Source: Lycocorax pyrrhopterus obiensis
Lineage: Eukaryota; Chordata; Aves; Passeriformes; Paradisaeidae
Direction: 5' to 3'
Assembly (NCBI GenBank): GCA_014706295.1
Contig: JACSVZ010000007.1
Location: 54,636,975-54,700,974, forward strand
DNA: 64,000 nucleotides
A model generated the notes under the pieces. The model worked only from the letters and a program-made list of their open reading frames with translations. It was not told where the DNA came from and did no database searches. This document shows, piece after piece, positions 1 through 39,176 of the stretch. Position 1 is the stretch's first letter. Every line of letters starts with the position of its first letter. The position numbers and the translations under genes were made by a program.

Positions 1-1400
1 GAAACAGCAAGAGTAGGTGGTTTGCTGTGAACAACTGAATTGTTTCCAATTCCTAATCTACAACTAAACACCACTTGAAAATTAAACATAACACTTATGT
101 ACCGGTAGATTAAAGAAATTGGCCATAGCTGCATCTGCTTAACTTGTCAAATGAAACTTCTCTTCCCATTTATCACTTAAAATATATTTGCTTAGTTATT
201 ATCCTTGGTGTATTTTTTCTCACTGCTTAGGCAGTCTGTTGAAAATTACCGATTGTTTCCAGTGAGCTGAGTGCCTGTGGAAATGAGGAGTTGCTGAGTG
301 TCTCAATCTTGCATACCGTCAGGCCCACAGTGATCTGAACAGCAGCCCATCATGGGAAAGAAAGGACATGAGAACATAAACAATGACAAATATAACCAAT
401 GACACTAAAAATGACAGAAAATTAAACGAAGTGGGTGCAAATATAAAGGCACAGTAGAGCCATGATTGCCAGTCAGAAAAACAGCTGAGTAGGAGTCTGC
501 AGTTTAAGAAACCTCTGAAACTGCATACATTATGTTTAGATTAGATGGAGGAGAGTTTCATAACTAACAAAGACTACTGCAATTATGCTGTGGGCAGGTC
601 AACACCATAACAAAAAATATGTTCTCACTGAAAGTAAAGGGAAAAAAAATCTCTTATACTCGGTGGAACCACATTAACTTAAAAAATCACAGATCATCAT
701 CTAAACAGCTCTCCGTTACTGTGTTTGTGATTGTAAAAGGTTGACTTTTTCTCCATTACTGTGTATTACAGGTTACTGGTGAATGCAGCACAGTACAGAG
801 CATTATCTGATTTAGCCGGGAACACTACCTGCACGTCCAGGGTGATTCACATGCTCCCTGCTATGCCCATACCGCTCCCATGCCAGGTGGCCTGGGCTTG
901 TTGTGAACAGAAGATGAGGTGATATTCTCCTCCTTTGCTCCTCCTTGCCTCCTGACTACAGCCCCCGTACCACCAGGGCAGGCAGGGCTCTCCACATCAC
1001 TTCAATCCTAAACACGAGACAGAAGTAGGAGTTAGTACCATGCTGGTAGGGGGTTAGATAACAATTCTGCTGCTTCTGAGCCCACAGTGTGGTTTCTCCA
1101 GCAGCCTTATGAAACCCCTGTGAAGAGCCTGCTTGGCCTCGAGCTGCCTTTCCCTGAGGCTGCCTTGGGGGAAGGGCATGTGGATCTTTCTGGAAGCTGC
1201 CTGCCTGGGCCCTGGAGGCAAGGCCCAGGTCTGCCAGTGGCAAAGGCAGAATCATTCCCAGGGGAAGACGCTTCAGCCCTGCTGGCGGTGGCCCTTGAAA
1301 CACTCCACACGTTCAATGGGTGATAAACACCACGTCCCCACTGGGGCTATCAGTCCCCATCGTGGCTTTTCACAGTGACCCACTGGGACCCCTCAAGTTT
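1..1400. other. Upstream intergenic sequence, no gene seen
   Basis: AT-rich up to about 850, then rising GC toward the CpG island. The open frames here are short and overlap on both strands without codon structure or recognisable protein similarity, so I call none of them. In human the gene CKB lies upstream of TRMT61A in head-to-head orientation; none of its conserved exons can be seen in this short flank. Confidence 0.6.
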
Positions 1401-1419
1401 CACTGCCAGGGCAGCTGCC

Positions 1420-2240
1420 CGAGGCAGGAGCACCCCGCCGGGGTGCCGGAGACGGGGGCGCTGCTGAAGGTGGTCAGTGACCGTCCGCACTCCTCAGGAC
1501 CCAGCAAGGAGCGCTGAGAGGACGGGGCGGGGGACAAGCGCCTCGATGGGGCTGAGGGGACGGGTGCGATGAGAGGGGTGGATGCTTCGATGGGACTGTG
1601 GGCATGACGGGCTGAGGGAAACGGGCGCCGCGATGGGGCTGTAGGAACTAGGTCTGAACGCGCCGGGTACAGGCGGCGGCGAGTCCCCGACTCCAGGCAG
1701 CGCTGGCGGGGGCGGAGGCGGCGGGAGCGTCAGCAACCTGCGACCGGGGCGGAAGGAGGCGCTGGGCGGGCTCCGCGTGTGAGGAGAGCCGGGCCGGGTC
1801 TGGCCGGGCCTGGGGAGGTAACGGCTCGGGGAACGGGGAGAGCCGGTGGCAGCCGGGGGCACACGGGGCGCTGGGGCGATGGCGTTCCTCCCCCGCGGAG
1901 CCGGAGCCCGGGTCCCTCGCGGGTTAACGCTGCTCTCCCGCAGGCGTGTCCCGCCTCTCACCCCTTCCCTGCCCAGTCCGTGCTTCTCACTCTCCCGCAG
2001 CTGAGGTTCCCGGGTCCGCTGGGACGGGCTGATGAGCTGCTACGGTGCAGGAGGCGCGTTACCGCCCTCGAGCTACGGAAGGGGGCTGGGGGGGGGGGGC
2101 CCTGGCACCGGGGTCACCTCTGAGCGGGGGCAGGGAGCGACTCCCCAGTCTGCGTGTGCCTGGGCGGTGAGGGGGCTGTGCCTACCTCGGCTGCGCCTAC
2201 CTCGGCTGCAGCCAGGCTTCAGGAAGGGGAAGGGGTAGCC
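1420..2240 (+). promoter_or_regulatory. TRMT61A: CpG island, likely TRMT61A promoter and non-coding exon 1
   Basis: This block is far richer in G+C and CpG than anything else in the window, while the sequence on both sides is AT-rich. It lies about 2.3 kb upstream of the first coding exon of TRMT61A. In mammals that gene has a non-coding first exon spliced to the ATG exon, so exon 1 and the start site should be here. A plausible 5' splice site is gggGAGGTAACG with GT at 1818-1819. Two near-identical acceptor-like strings (ctctcccgcag) end at 1943 and 2000. A 12-base G run sits at 2088-2099. I see no convincing TATA box, as expected for a CpG-island promoter. The exact transcription start cannot be set from sequence alone. 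The island could also serve a divergent transcript on the minus strand. Confidence 0.7.
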
Positions 2241-2731
2241 TGCGGGAGCTCCCTGTGGGATCTGGTCAGGGGAAAGAGGTGTGTGCCTGGGAACACAGGA
2301 TCGTGTTAGTGGTTTAGTTTGTGAGGCTGCGAGGGATGGCCTGGGGCCTTGGGTTTAGGTCGCTGCAGCCGTGGCAATCCCACAGAAAAGACCTGACCCC
2401 GTGGCAGGGGGCACCGCGTCTGTTTCCCGCCACTGCCTTCCGCCCCACCGCCATTCCCCCCATACCGTGTGGCAACAGCGGTGCTGCACCAGTCCCCTGC
2501 GTGTGCTGCTCGGGGGAGAAATGTAACAGTGCGGGAGCCTCTGCACTGCCAGGGAATGGGGAGTATTTCAAGTGGTTGTAGCTCACTGTGCTCCTTGATA
2601 AGGGGCGAGGCAAAGAAACTTCCAAAATTCCTCTCAGATGCCAATTTTACCCCAAGTGTATGAATATAGTGTGCCAGGTGAGGTCTGAGCCTGAGAGATG
2701 TGTGACTTGGGATGTCAGCATGCACTGACAT

Positions 2732-2795
2732 GGATGGACTTGCTGGACATGATGATCTTAAAGGTCCTTTCCAACCTTGATGATTTTGTGATTCA
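2732..2795 (+). mobile_element. CR1 LINE 3'-terminal fragment
   Basis: The string gatgatcttaaaggtccttt followed by ccaacc and degenerate gat-ttt-gtgattc tail repeats is the typical 3' end of avian CR1 non-LTR retrotransposons. Only the last 60 or so bases are recognisable, consistent with strong 5' truncation. It lies in the presumed intron 1 of TRMT61A. It is too diverged for a subfamily assignment. Confidence 0.6.
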
Positions 2796-2799
2796 CTGC

Positions 2800-4465
2800 T
2801 GTGACAATTAGCTGTAGTAAGTGTAGTGGCTCAAAGGAAGGCAAGGAAGCTGGGAGCCAGTTGATATAATCAAAGGGAGAGGAGTTCAGTCAGTGTTGCT
2901 GCAGACCTGCTGCAGGAATGTTCTTTTGCACATGGGTGTAAGTGCAGTAAATACTGTGAAAGAAATGGATTCCATTCGAGGTCCTTTCAAATGACACTTA
3001 TGAGAGCTGAAAGCTGCACTACATTAATAGTATCTGGAATGAGAACTGTGTCATTTATGAAAGATTAAGACGTGAACATAATCATAAGGTGTAAGCTATA
3101 AAACACAGCATTTGTTCTGTCTCACAAAGTCCTTTATACATACATTTCTGAATTCATGGGACTTCTGAATTCATGGGATGCCCTTTTTACTATTTCACCA
3201 TATGTCCAGACAAGCCTCTTCTGCCTTGGCATCTGAACACCTTACGCAATAAGCATGTCGTAAACTGTGGAAGTTTCGGCCACAAGCACATCTGTTTATC
3301 AGCCTCAGTGAGTGCAGTGGAAAAATTACAAATCTAGCTTCTTAACAGCAAATTGAGCTACATGGAGTTCTGGTCAGCAAAACCAGACTACAATTTGAGA
3401 ACGGAACATTTTTAATTAAAATGGTGAAGCAGGACCAGATTGTTAAATATTCAATGCAAAAGTGCTGCAATTCAATAATTATTCTGAAACTAAAAGTAAC
3501 ACTGCTTTTAATTCTGCCAGGGATGATGTACCAGAAATCTGACTTTCAAAGCCTTCTGTCATAGGCTTTAATTTCTAACTTTGGGATCCCTATTACTTCA
3601 TTAAACAATTCTTGCATGAACTGGTCAACCTATAGCTTAGATAATTAGCTGCTTTATCTGAAAGGCAATGTCAGGTTTCATTGTAAGATGCCTTCTGATT
3701 TCTAGATTGTCTTCTCAAAGCCATCAAAATTTAATTGTAATTCTCTAAAACAGCCTTGAGACCATGGGGCTGAAGTGATTCAACTGTTGGCATTAGCTTG
3801 CAAATGGTTGTTTACATTTAGCTGTAGCAGAGATCACTTCCCAGACAATTATTTGGCACCCCCAATGGCAAATTAAAGGCCACAATATTCTTTTTTTTCC
3901 ATGTAGTTAGTCAAGTGTATGCATAAATTAATGCCTTTAGCCTATCGCTAAACGTTCATTTGGAAAACTTTCAAGTATACTTTTGTTAGTGGTCCTAATA
4001 GCTGATGATTGAGGCCCAGGCAAGTAGCAGAATGTCTTTGTGTTGTAAATCACCAAGAAATAAGCAAGAAGATGGGAATAGAAGTTACTACTTAATAACA
4101 TGCTCTGAGTGCTCATGAACTGTAATTGAACAGGGTGCTGAAATTGGCAGTAACCTGCAGTAGCATTGTGGAGCAGGCTGAGTAAATAATGATGTATTTT
4201 CCAATTTTTCTTTAAAATGTACCATAAACCAGGAAAAACACTTGTTATATTCAAATCTGTGGGATATTTCCATTGATTGTAATTGGATCAAGAGTACAGT
4301 GGAGGGCAGGTCCCTGAACTTCCTGGAGCTCTCTTGCTAACATCTTATTTGCACAGTGGGGTTTTGTTCTGTATTGGAGAAAATAAAATTACTTGGGCTT
4401 ATGTCTGTAGGTTCAGCTCCATTGTGGTCCTGTGAAACTATCCTGACATATTTATTCTTCTCTAG
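2800..4465 (+). other. Presumed TRMT61A intron 1, no gene seen
   Basis: AT-rich sequence ending at the acceptor tttattcttctctag (AG at 4464-4465) directly before exon 2. It contains a short 16-17 bp tandem duplication near 3147-3179. No coding or RNA gene is recognisable. Confidence 0.55.
3147..3179. repeat. 17-bp tandem duplication
   Basis: ttctgaattcatggga occurs at 3147-3162 and again at 3164-3179, separated by one c. Both copies are identical, so it is probably a recent replication-slippage duplication in the intron. Confidence 0.7.
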
Positions 4466-4469
4466 GTGA

Positions 4470-30847
<26,378 letters not shown>

Positions 30848-32160
30848 TACATGCCCAGTTTGTGCAGTCTGGAGTGGGGTTTTGTGTGCATTCTGTTTTC
30901 ATGGCTCTTTTCTGTATGGCATCCAAAGTTTTACTTGTCAGGGAATTCCATATATAGTCAGATTTGGTTGGAATATGCTTTGTTTAAATAGCACACAAGC
31001 ATTAAACAGAGCAGCATCAAGGGAATGTTGAAACTCTGGAATGGTGCTCCACTTGCTGTCAGAAAGAAGATAAATTAATAGCGAATGGCCATTCACTGGA
31101 ATGTGCAGAATTAAGATCTCTCATAAGAAAACAAAACAAACAACAGACAATTTACAAAGAAGTTGGATTTTTCCCTTCTTTTTTTCTGAATTACTTTCCC
31201 AGGTTTATGTTTTTATTTTTTCCCAGCACCACCGGACACTATTTTTTTAACTTCTCTAGTGTCTGTGTTGCTCCTAAAAATGTGAAAGTGCCTACTTCCT
31301 CCATTTTAGATAAGAAAGTTCCAAGATTATAGGGTTGCCAGCACAACTGTTCACAGAATCAGTGTTTCCTTGGAATAGTGTTCCAGAGGATTACTGGCAG
31401 CACTCAGGAACACAACCTCTTACTGCATTCCAGGCTGGCATCTGCAAATCATTTTGACTACACAGAGGTCAAAGAAGTGTGGTAATCATTGGATTTAATT
31501 TAAATTGCTATATTGTGCTCATCAGTTTGTAGTAGAAATTTGAACCTGGATCCGTACAGTCATGTTCTAATGGAACAACCACTTGCATAGTTGATGAATC
31601 CACTGTGAAAATTAACTGAACAGCTGGCTAATATTATCTGAGCACCTCTTTGTAAGTGGTGTGGATGAGGTTCCAGTTGTTTGGTAGTTTATTTCCATTA
31701 TGGTGTATTGTTTTCCTGCAGCTGAATGACAGAAAGATTGCTTTTGGCAGGATTTCTGTCTCCAAATTACATCAATAATGCAAACTTAGTAAAATCTTCA
31801 ACCAGCCTTATTAATTAAGTTTTCAGATCATTTACTCTTTGGTCTTCTATACAGAGGTGGGGGGTGTGATGAACTGTTTGAATGCTGGATTACATTTTGT
31901 ATTTATAGATTAAAATAATTATGCAAATTTATTAAGTTCCTTCTTTTTTTCTTTTTTTTTTTTCTTTTTAATAGTAAGTTCACAAATATTTCTCTTCCAG
32001 CCACTAGTGCTGCCACTCAAAACATTTAGCTGTGCCTTGCATTCGGTACCTGAGCATATTGATTGCTGTGCAGGAAAAACAGCCATTCATGAACTGCTGC
32101 CTGAACATTTAACCTGATATCCCTCCCCCATTCTTGACAAAAATAAACAAAGCTAAGCTT
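30848..32160 (+). other. TRMT61A: Likely TRMT61A 3' UTR and flank
   Basis: Non-coding sequence following the stop. Candidate poly(A) signals are ATTAAA at 31001-31006, about 155 nt after the stop, and AATAAA at 32142-32147. Which is used cannot be decided from sequence. T-rich runs occur at 31941-31975. No other gene is visible. Confidence 0.5.
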
Positions 32161-35100
32161 TTAACGTGTTATAGCAGAACGCTAATCCATAACGGTTTAA
32201 AGAGAGCTCAACCGATCACGACAGCACAGATAAACTGTTGAGCAGATTAAAGGCAGAAAGCAATTCTGTTCAGCTAAATCAGTTATGTAAGTTGGCCTAC
32301 AACTGCAGCATTTCCCCAGAAATTATGGGAAAGTTCCCTTTCTGCTGCTGCTCATGTTCTCCAGGCCGTGCAGTAAACTGCTGATGCTGTGTGTGGGGTT
32401 TGGTGGCTGTGTTAGAACGTGTGCGCAGGTGTTTGTGTGTGCACGTTTGTGTGTGCTGGGATCACCACCAAGCAGCATGGCTCAGCTGCTGAGAGACTCC
32501 AGAAGAAAGGATGGGGATTTCAGCCACAAGGTTCTTCTTAACTTCCTTCAAGGTGATCCTCATTCACTAGCAAGGGGGATCCCCAAGGTTCTCCAGGGAT
32601 AATTCCAGTCCTAAACTTGATTGTTTTTTTTCCTGACAGACCTTATTTTAAACTAATGTAACATTTTAAAAGGACTAAAAAGGAGCAAAGTCATGTTTCT
32701 GTGCTACAAATAGATGTGGAATGGAAATACCAATGGAGTCTTCCTGGAGTTTGAAACAAGACTGATGCCTTTTTGCCTACAAAGCCCAATTCAAAACCCC
32801 TTGAAATAAACCATTGACTTTGCTTCGTCCCATATTGATTTGATCTCTGCTGAGGAAGGGCAAGCATTGCATAAGAAGAGAAGGATTTCATTTCTGTCTT
32901 TGCAATATTAAAAAGGCTTCTGTGTTTTTGTTGCTGATGGCAGCCATGGCCAGCAGCACTGCACCACTTCCTGCTGTTGCTTTGTTGTCAGGGTCACAGG
33001 GAGGATCGCACACTGTCCAGCGTGGACAGTACTGTGCTGCCAGACCCCTCACTGTTTAATGCTGCTTGTGGTCACCTGTATTCTACATTCTGGCTGCACT
33101 CCCTACCAAAAGGGGTAGATCAGAAAGATGGGTCTTTCCCTCCCCTCTGGGGGAATCTGCCTGGGTCATACATTTAGAGACTCATTTTTCTTTTGAATAC
33201 ATTTTAGTCTCCAGTATGGAATAAAATACTTCATCCTGCCCTGGTGCAGTTCAGTCACTTGTTCAGGCTGCACCTTTCTGCTCCTGCTATGCACTGGGAT
33301 CCCTCAGTCATGGACGAGCACTAGGACACAGCTTTGCACCACAGCCAGGTCCTGTTGTGCCCTGTGCCCTGCAGACTGGCATGGAGAGCAGGCTGTGACA
33401 CCTGGCAGCCTACAAGGCAAACAGCAGTGACTAAGATGAGTGACTAAGAAACACTCCAAGCTCTGCTGCTGTTCACAGCTTACCTGAGCTTTAATTAAAC
33501 CATCACAGATCTACATCTCATTGTGGTTGTTTCCTGCCTACCTGTTAGCACAACACTCTTCTCTGAAGAAGAGATGATCATAAATCCTCCTTGAGAACCT
33601 TAAAGGGATAAAGTGGCAAAAATTCCAGGAACTCACTCTTCTGCTCAATTTCCTGCTCTGCCTTCTCCTTAGGTACTTTGGGATATGTGATGGTCAGGAG
33701 ATGGTTCTTCCTGGGAAGTGTTCCAGAGATGAGGGTTCTGGTTCACACTCACTCCCTTGAGAGTACATCTGTGCTCCATTAGTCGTGGTGAATGGGATGA
33801 TTGCGGAAATCATGGTGACCTAGAAAGGAGGGGGGCCCAGAGATGCAGTGATGTATTTGGGAACACGAGTGCTCATCCCAGCAGGGTCTGCATCACTTGG
33901 GTGCAGGAGTGCGCTGGGCAGCCTGTGTGTTCATGCCTTCCCAGGTTCCTTCTGGTCAGAGAGTGGAGAACTGTGCCCTCCTGGGCTGCAGTTCAGGGGT
34001 GTTTGGTGCTCCCAGCTCACCTCTGTGCCAGTGGGAGCAGTGCAAGCTCGGAAAGGGAAGGTTGAGAAATGGCTGAGCTCTTTGAGGCTGTTGCTGGGCT
34101 CTGTCTTGGCTTCTGCTTGCACAAATAGGAGAGAGGCACAATAAGAGCAAAGTGGGAGAGTCAGCATTTCATAACCATGATGTTACACCAAAGGTACGTG
34201 CAGCTGTGACCAGTCAAAGGGAGGAAGGAGGTTGCTGTAGTACCAGAAAGTTCTGTCTGTGTCACCATGAGGGAAAGCATTTACGTGCTGCTTGGCCTCT
34301 CGAGTGCTCCTGAGGAATGATGTTGTTTAGATGCCAGAAGAGGGGAGCCAGACTGTGTTATTTCGTTTCTCCCTACGTGACAGCTTCTGAGCTGGAATGA
34401 ATCTGCATCAACATCAACACAGGGAAGAGAGAAACCCCGAATTAAATAGTGAAATAAAAATAATTCTCCTCACTGGTATCCAGCCCTTTACCTGCATATC
34501 TCACCCAGGAGATCTGTGTCCTCTTGCAGGCTCTCCTCTGCTGCAGGGCAACAGCTTTAAACTCTTGAGGTAAACTAGCTGATAGGGTGATAGGAATAAC
34601 CACAAAGGCCAGCTGGGAACAGTATCCTTTGGGCATCTCACTGTACCTCGTGTTTCCCCCTGGCTGCTAAGGTCGATTGCCCCCACCTGGGCTTCCCTTG
34701 CTGTGAGTGGTCCCTTCCCATCATCTCCCTGCTCCTGCCCTCAGACCCAAAGCCAATAGCCATACCAACAGCATGCACCAGCTCTTCCTGCTGCTCCGAG
34801 CCCGCTGAGATTGCACAGCCAGGCCTTGGGGCAGAGCATTTTCCTCTCCTCTTTATTGGAGTACAGGACAAGGACTGTGTTTTGCCCCCCCATCAGGACC
34901 TGCAGGTACAACTGAGTGCTCCTGACCAGGCACCCTGCAGAGAGCAGAGCAGCACGGCAGCATTTGAGCTGCTGAAGACCTCAGCCTGAAGTTATTTCGG
35001 TGGGGGCTGAGTGGGTTGATGCTAAATATCGTATTCCTTTATAGTTGTTAAGAGGCCAATTTGCATGAGTGGTTCCAGTGGAGCTGTGGAGCTCTCCCCA

Positions 35101-38100
35101 GGGGTCCAGATAGCTGCAGGATATGTCAGAGACCAGGACCGAGTAAATTCAGAGTTGCTGCTCCCAGAGGTGCAAGCTGAGTAGCCAAAGCTACGTAAGG
35201 AGAAGAAGGAGCCTTTTCCATCTCTTTCTGAAAGCTGATCCTGATTCAGCATGAAGCCCATGTGCATGACTAGGTCTAGTCAGCTCAGAGAAACTGTTGC
35301 TTTAGCAACCTCCCTTTGTATTAGGCACTGTGCAGGAAGGGGAAGTCTGCAGTGGGATTTTCCTCTCCCTCGTGTTGCTTTGGGAGAGCTGTAGTCCCCC
35401 CTCCTAACCTGAGTGAAAAATACATTTGCAGTAGTTTTGCCTACCGTGTGTCTGCAATTCAGCGTGGCTGGTCCTTGGGCACGTGGAATGAAAGTTTGTG
35501 ATGTCAAAATATTCTGACCTAGAAGTTTATTCCACTTGAGGGGTGAGGAAGGTAATGAAGTTGTAGACTCTGATACGTTTTACACTGGTCCCCCATCCCC
35601 TTAGAAATTATCCATAAAGTACCATTTCAGAATAATTAAAATAATCAGGAGCCACCTATTTGTAGGAATCAGCTGGATTTGAGAACCGAATCTGCTTAGA
35701 GAAAGAAGGGGAAGGAGCAGTAGGAAGGTAGAGAATGATTTCTAGGAGAAAGCTCTTCCTTTCCTGGCCTTTTGCAGTAAAGAGGCAATTTCCCAGGAAG
35801 TTCCAGATTCTCCTCTTGAAAGCTGTGGGTCAGAAATGCTCATTAGTGAGGATGTTGGTTCAATCAGGCCGTTTTAACAAAGGATGTAGGGTGGGATCTA
35901 CAGCTGATGGAGCAGAAAGGAGGGAGGGAGAGGAAGAGAAGTCTGCAGTCAGCTCAGCCTGTTGGATTACAGGTGCATCATGTCACACTGTTAGAGAAGT
36001 TCAGTATGGTCTAAATTATGTTAGCAAAATACACAGTATAGTTATATATTATACAATAAAGAATCACCCATTTCAAGACATTACTGGGCAAGTGCATTGA
36101 ATAAGAGAGAGATTTGATTGCTTACGTTGAAAAATCAGGTTTAACTAAGAAACTAGCTGCAGTTTCTGCATGTTCTCTTGATGTGTTTTTGTGTCCTCTG
36201 TTGGATAAGGTGGAGACATGTAAGAAAATGGATAATACTTGAGTGGAATACAAAACCCACAAGCACATCAATCTTCCCAGACAGGAGACTGACTTCCAGA
36301 TTTTACCACCCAGTGCTCCCAGGAGGATCCTTCATTGTCAACATTTCCTCACTGATCTTAACAGCCCTTTAAAGAGGGAGGAAAGTGCCCTTTTTCAGCA
36401 GGGTGTGCAGATACTCTCATGGTTACAGCTGATTACCAGCCTGCAGACACACGTCAGAGCAAGGATGGCAGCACTGGACTCCTTTAGGTTTTTACATGGA
36501 CTATAAGTGGGACTGTATTCCCTCTGAAGGCATCACACCCAGCCCTGAGCACTGCTGGCATTAGAGCAGCACCAAGAGGCCCAGGTGGGCTGAACACATA
36601 AACCTGGGGCCTGTCACAACTGAGAAAGCCACCAGCAAAATGTGACCTGTGCACGACAGCATGGCACCGCAGCAAGCCCAGGGCTTCCTCCCGCCTCGGG
36701 GACAGCGCTGAGTCTTGAGCATTATCCCTTGGAGCATCTTCTGCCTCCAAGGGAATATCAGGGCTCAATGTTCCCCTCAGACTAAATGCCTTTGCACCTG
36801 CCAGCTCCTTCTGTGCCACTTCTGACAGAGCTGTAGTCTGAGTCAAGGTGCAGCATGATTCCCTAGGAAAAGAAAATGCAGCTCTTCCGCATGGTAACTC
36901 TCTGTGTGAGACAGGATTTCTGCTTCGTAAGGAAACAGTTCCTCATTTCTCGTGCAGTTTGACTTTGATCCTGCAAACATTTACTCAGAGAGGGGAAGGG
37001 ATTTGCAAAATGGCTGTGGCAGGAGCTGGAAGTGCCCACAGCTGTTGTGAGAGCATGGTGGTACCTCCACGTTAGGGAGCTGCTGGATGCCTGAAGAAAG
37101 AGCAGGTTTCTCAAAGAAGGTAAAGGGATTTCATGCCCCAGCTCCTACTGACTTCTACTTACTTATTTCAGTAGGATTTCAGCACAACTTCCTTGATTAC
37201 CTGGGCTCTGGTTGTGTAGGCTTCTTTGGAAATCACACAGCACCATGCTCCTTTCAAAGGCTGATGCATGAGGGGATTGTGCAAGGCAGTGGCAGAATGT
37301 AAAACAGGACCTGACATCCCAGATCTTCTCACAGCTCCTTCCTAAATAACAGTGCTCTCCTAATGCTCAGCAAGAATCTCCTCCAGAGCAAAGCTCTCAC
37401 ATGGCAGCACCTCAGTGCCCACAAGTTCTTACAGTACCTGGATGCAAATACAGTCAGATAATATCTTGACTCGTGTCACAACTCATTACCAAATCAGAGC
37501 ATGCAGCCATATCAATGCTTAATGATCTTCTGAAACTTTAATTCATTTTACTCTGTAGCCATTTTCATTAATTAGCTGCATTAATTTTATACAGATTAAA
37601 AATGTAAGTCAATCTCTTTGAAGTAGAAAAGTGGCATTTTAAAATCTATCTACATTCTATCCCAAGCCTATAAATACATCTGCCTCATAGAAATCAGCTG
37701 TTTATGGTAGTTCTTATAGCAGAGAGGGTGACTCAAAGAGGCTTATGTGCTGCATTAGTTTTATCAGAGCTGAAAAAAACCTCCCAAATTCCCTGTGAAT
37801 TAGAAGGATCAGTGACTATAGATAGATCCTGTGCTCTTCCCCCACCAGCTGAAACATGGCACTGGTTTTGGATAGTCTGGATCCAAAGCAGTCACACTAG
37901 CAGAAAACAAGTCACATTTTGTTGCACTTTTACAGAATACTTTCTCAAGTAAAAATCAACAAAGCAGCAACACCACAAAGGCTGCTAATTGCTCAAAACA
38001 CATAGTCAGTGTTTTCCTCCATGCCTGCCCCACTTTGTTGTAGAATACCTAAGAGTGGTTGAATTCAATTATACACCCCGAAATAATATTAAAAGATCAT

Positions 38101-38214
38101 GAGTAAGGCTGCAGAGCCACCCATACAAAAAGCTAGGGAATCTAATAGAATTAAGGCGCTTTCTGAAGCCATTAGTTGTAGGATAAACAAGGCTGAGTAA
38201 TGAGTTCAGGGATA
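32161..38214. other. Intergenic sequence, no gene seen
   Basis: Mixed AT-rich and moderately GC-rich sequence. TG-rich run near 32387-32458. An AT-rich block with many TAAT cores lies at 37480-37700. No exon set, RNA gene or intact transposon is recognisable. Confidence 0.55.
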
Positions 38215-38600
38215 AGGGACAGAGAGTTGAGGTCTCAGCTGGGTCTCACAGGAGTCTGGAGGTCACAAGTGGCGTCCTGGCGTCTGTGCTGGTACTTGTG
38301 CAGCTCAACGTTGTTATAAATGACCTGGAAAAAGGGCTGAGCACTTTGTCGGGGGAGTCTGCTGATGGTGCACAGTTATTTATGGCACTACGGTGGGAAC
38401 AGCTTGTAAGGAACTATGGTAAGACTTTACGGGTGAGTCCTGCCTAATGCCTGACTGGGCAATAACGTGCAGGTGAAACTCATGCAGATAAATGCAAAGG
38501 GTTACCAGGGGACAACCCTGTTGGGAATTGTGAGTTGATGGTTGCTGGGGCTGTAGCACCAGGACAGAGAAGCTCAGTGCTCAGCTGGCTGCTCCAGGCT
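38215..38600 (+). mobile_element. Diverged CR1-like LINE fragment
   Basis: Strings such as gttgttataaatgacctgga followed by aaaagggctgag, a gtctgctgatggtgcacag stretch and gataaatgcaaagggttacc resemble the late RT region of CR1. The copy is old, with many changes, and the ends are uncertain. Confidence 0.5.
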
Positions 38601-39065
38601 GAGAAACACCATGAGAGGAGCACTGTCATGCTCTGAGGGAAATACAAGCTTGTTCCTTTTCACAGGAGCTGTTTTAAACCTCCTTGCAGAGCGTGACTAA
38701 GTGGAGCTAATCTAGGAGATCATTCCCATTTACTCCAATGTCCCTCTGTACTTTCCTGCCAGTGATGGTCTAAAGCTCTGTGACACTTCCCCAACATGTA
38801 ATGGCTGCTTGCTGCAAGTTGGAGTCAAGTTCCAGTTGTGTTTTCAACCACATAATAAGATTTATCTTGCAAAAGTTTAGTGGTTCTTAACAGTACATTT
38901 GCCCCCTTGTAAGATGGGAGGTTTTCGTTATGACTTTGTTTCCTAAACATTTGAAAGCCTTTGAAAAGCAGAGGGCTTGTTCAGCTGTGTCCATAAACAT
39001 TCAAATTATACTTGACTTGTTTTCTGCCCTGTACTTATCCTCTGTGTGTGCGTGTTGCTGTTTAG
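38601..39065. other. Intergenic sequence, no gene seen
   Basis: Nothing recognisable apart from the pyrimidine-rich run and TTTAG (39061-39065) that make an acceptor-like site before the next segment. Confidence 0.5.
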
Positions 39066-39176
39066 CAAGTGCAGCAGTCCTCAGAGACTGATAACGCAAG
39101 AAACCTCCTATCTGCAGTGCAGCCTGGGGAGCTAAACCTCCTGGCTCCCATGCTTGAATTTGTGATGGACCAGAGA
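39066..39176 (+). other. Candidate unassigned exon, 111 nt
   Basis: The segment sits between a good acceptor (pyrimidine tract and gctgtttag, AG 39064-39065) and a good donor (AGA|GTAAGA, GT 39177-39178). It is 111 nt, exactly 37 codons, open in frame 0 with both boundaries in phase 0. The translation starts QVQQSSETDN and ends LEFVMDQR, is non-repetitive and looks protein-like. I do not recognise the protein. It lies 8.2 kb past TRMT61A and I find no partner exon, so it may be a chance open segment or a lncRNA exon. Confidence 0.22.

Noticed and set aside
1494..2238. Several GC-rich frames on both strands in the CpG island
   Set aside because: High GC removes stop codons; Pro/Arg/Gly-rich composition is expected by chance and there is no homology.
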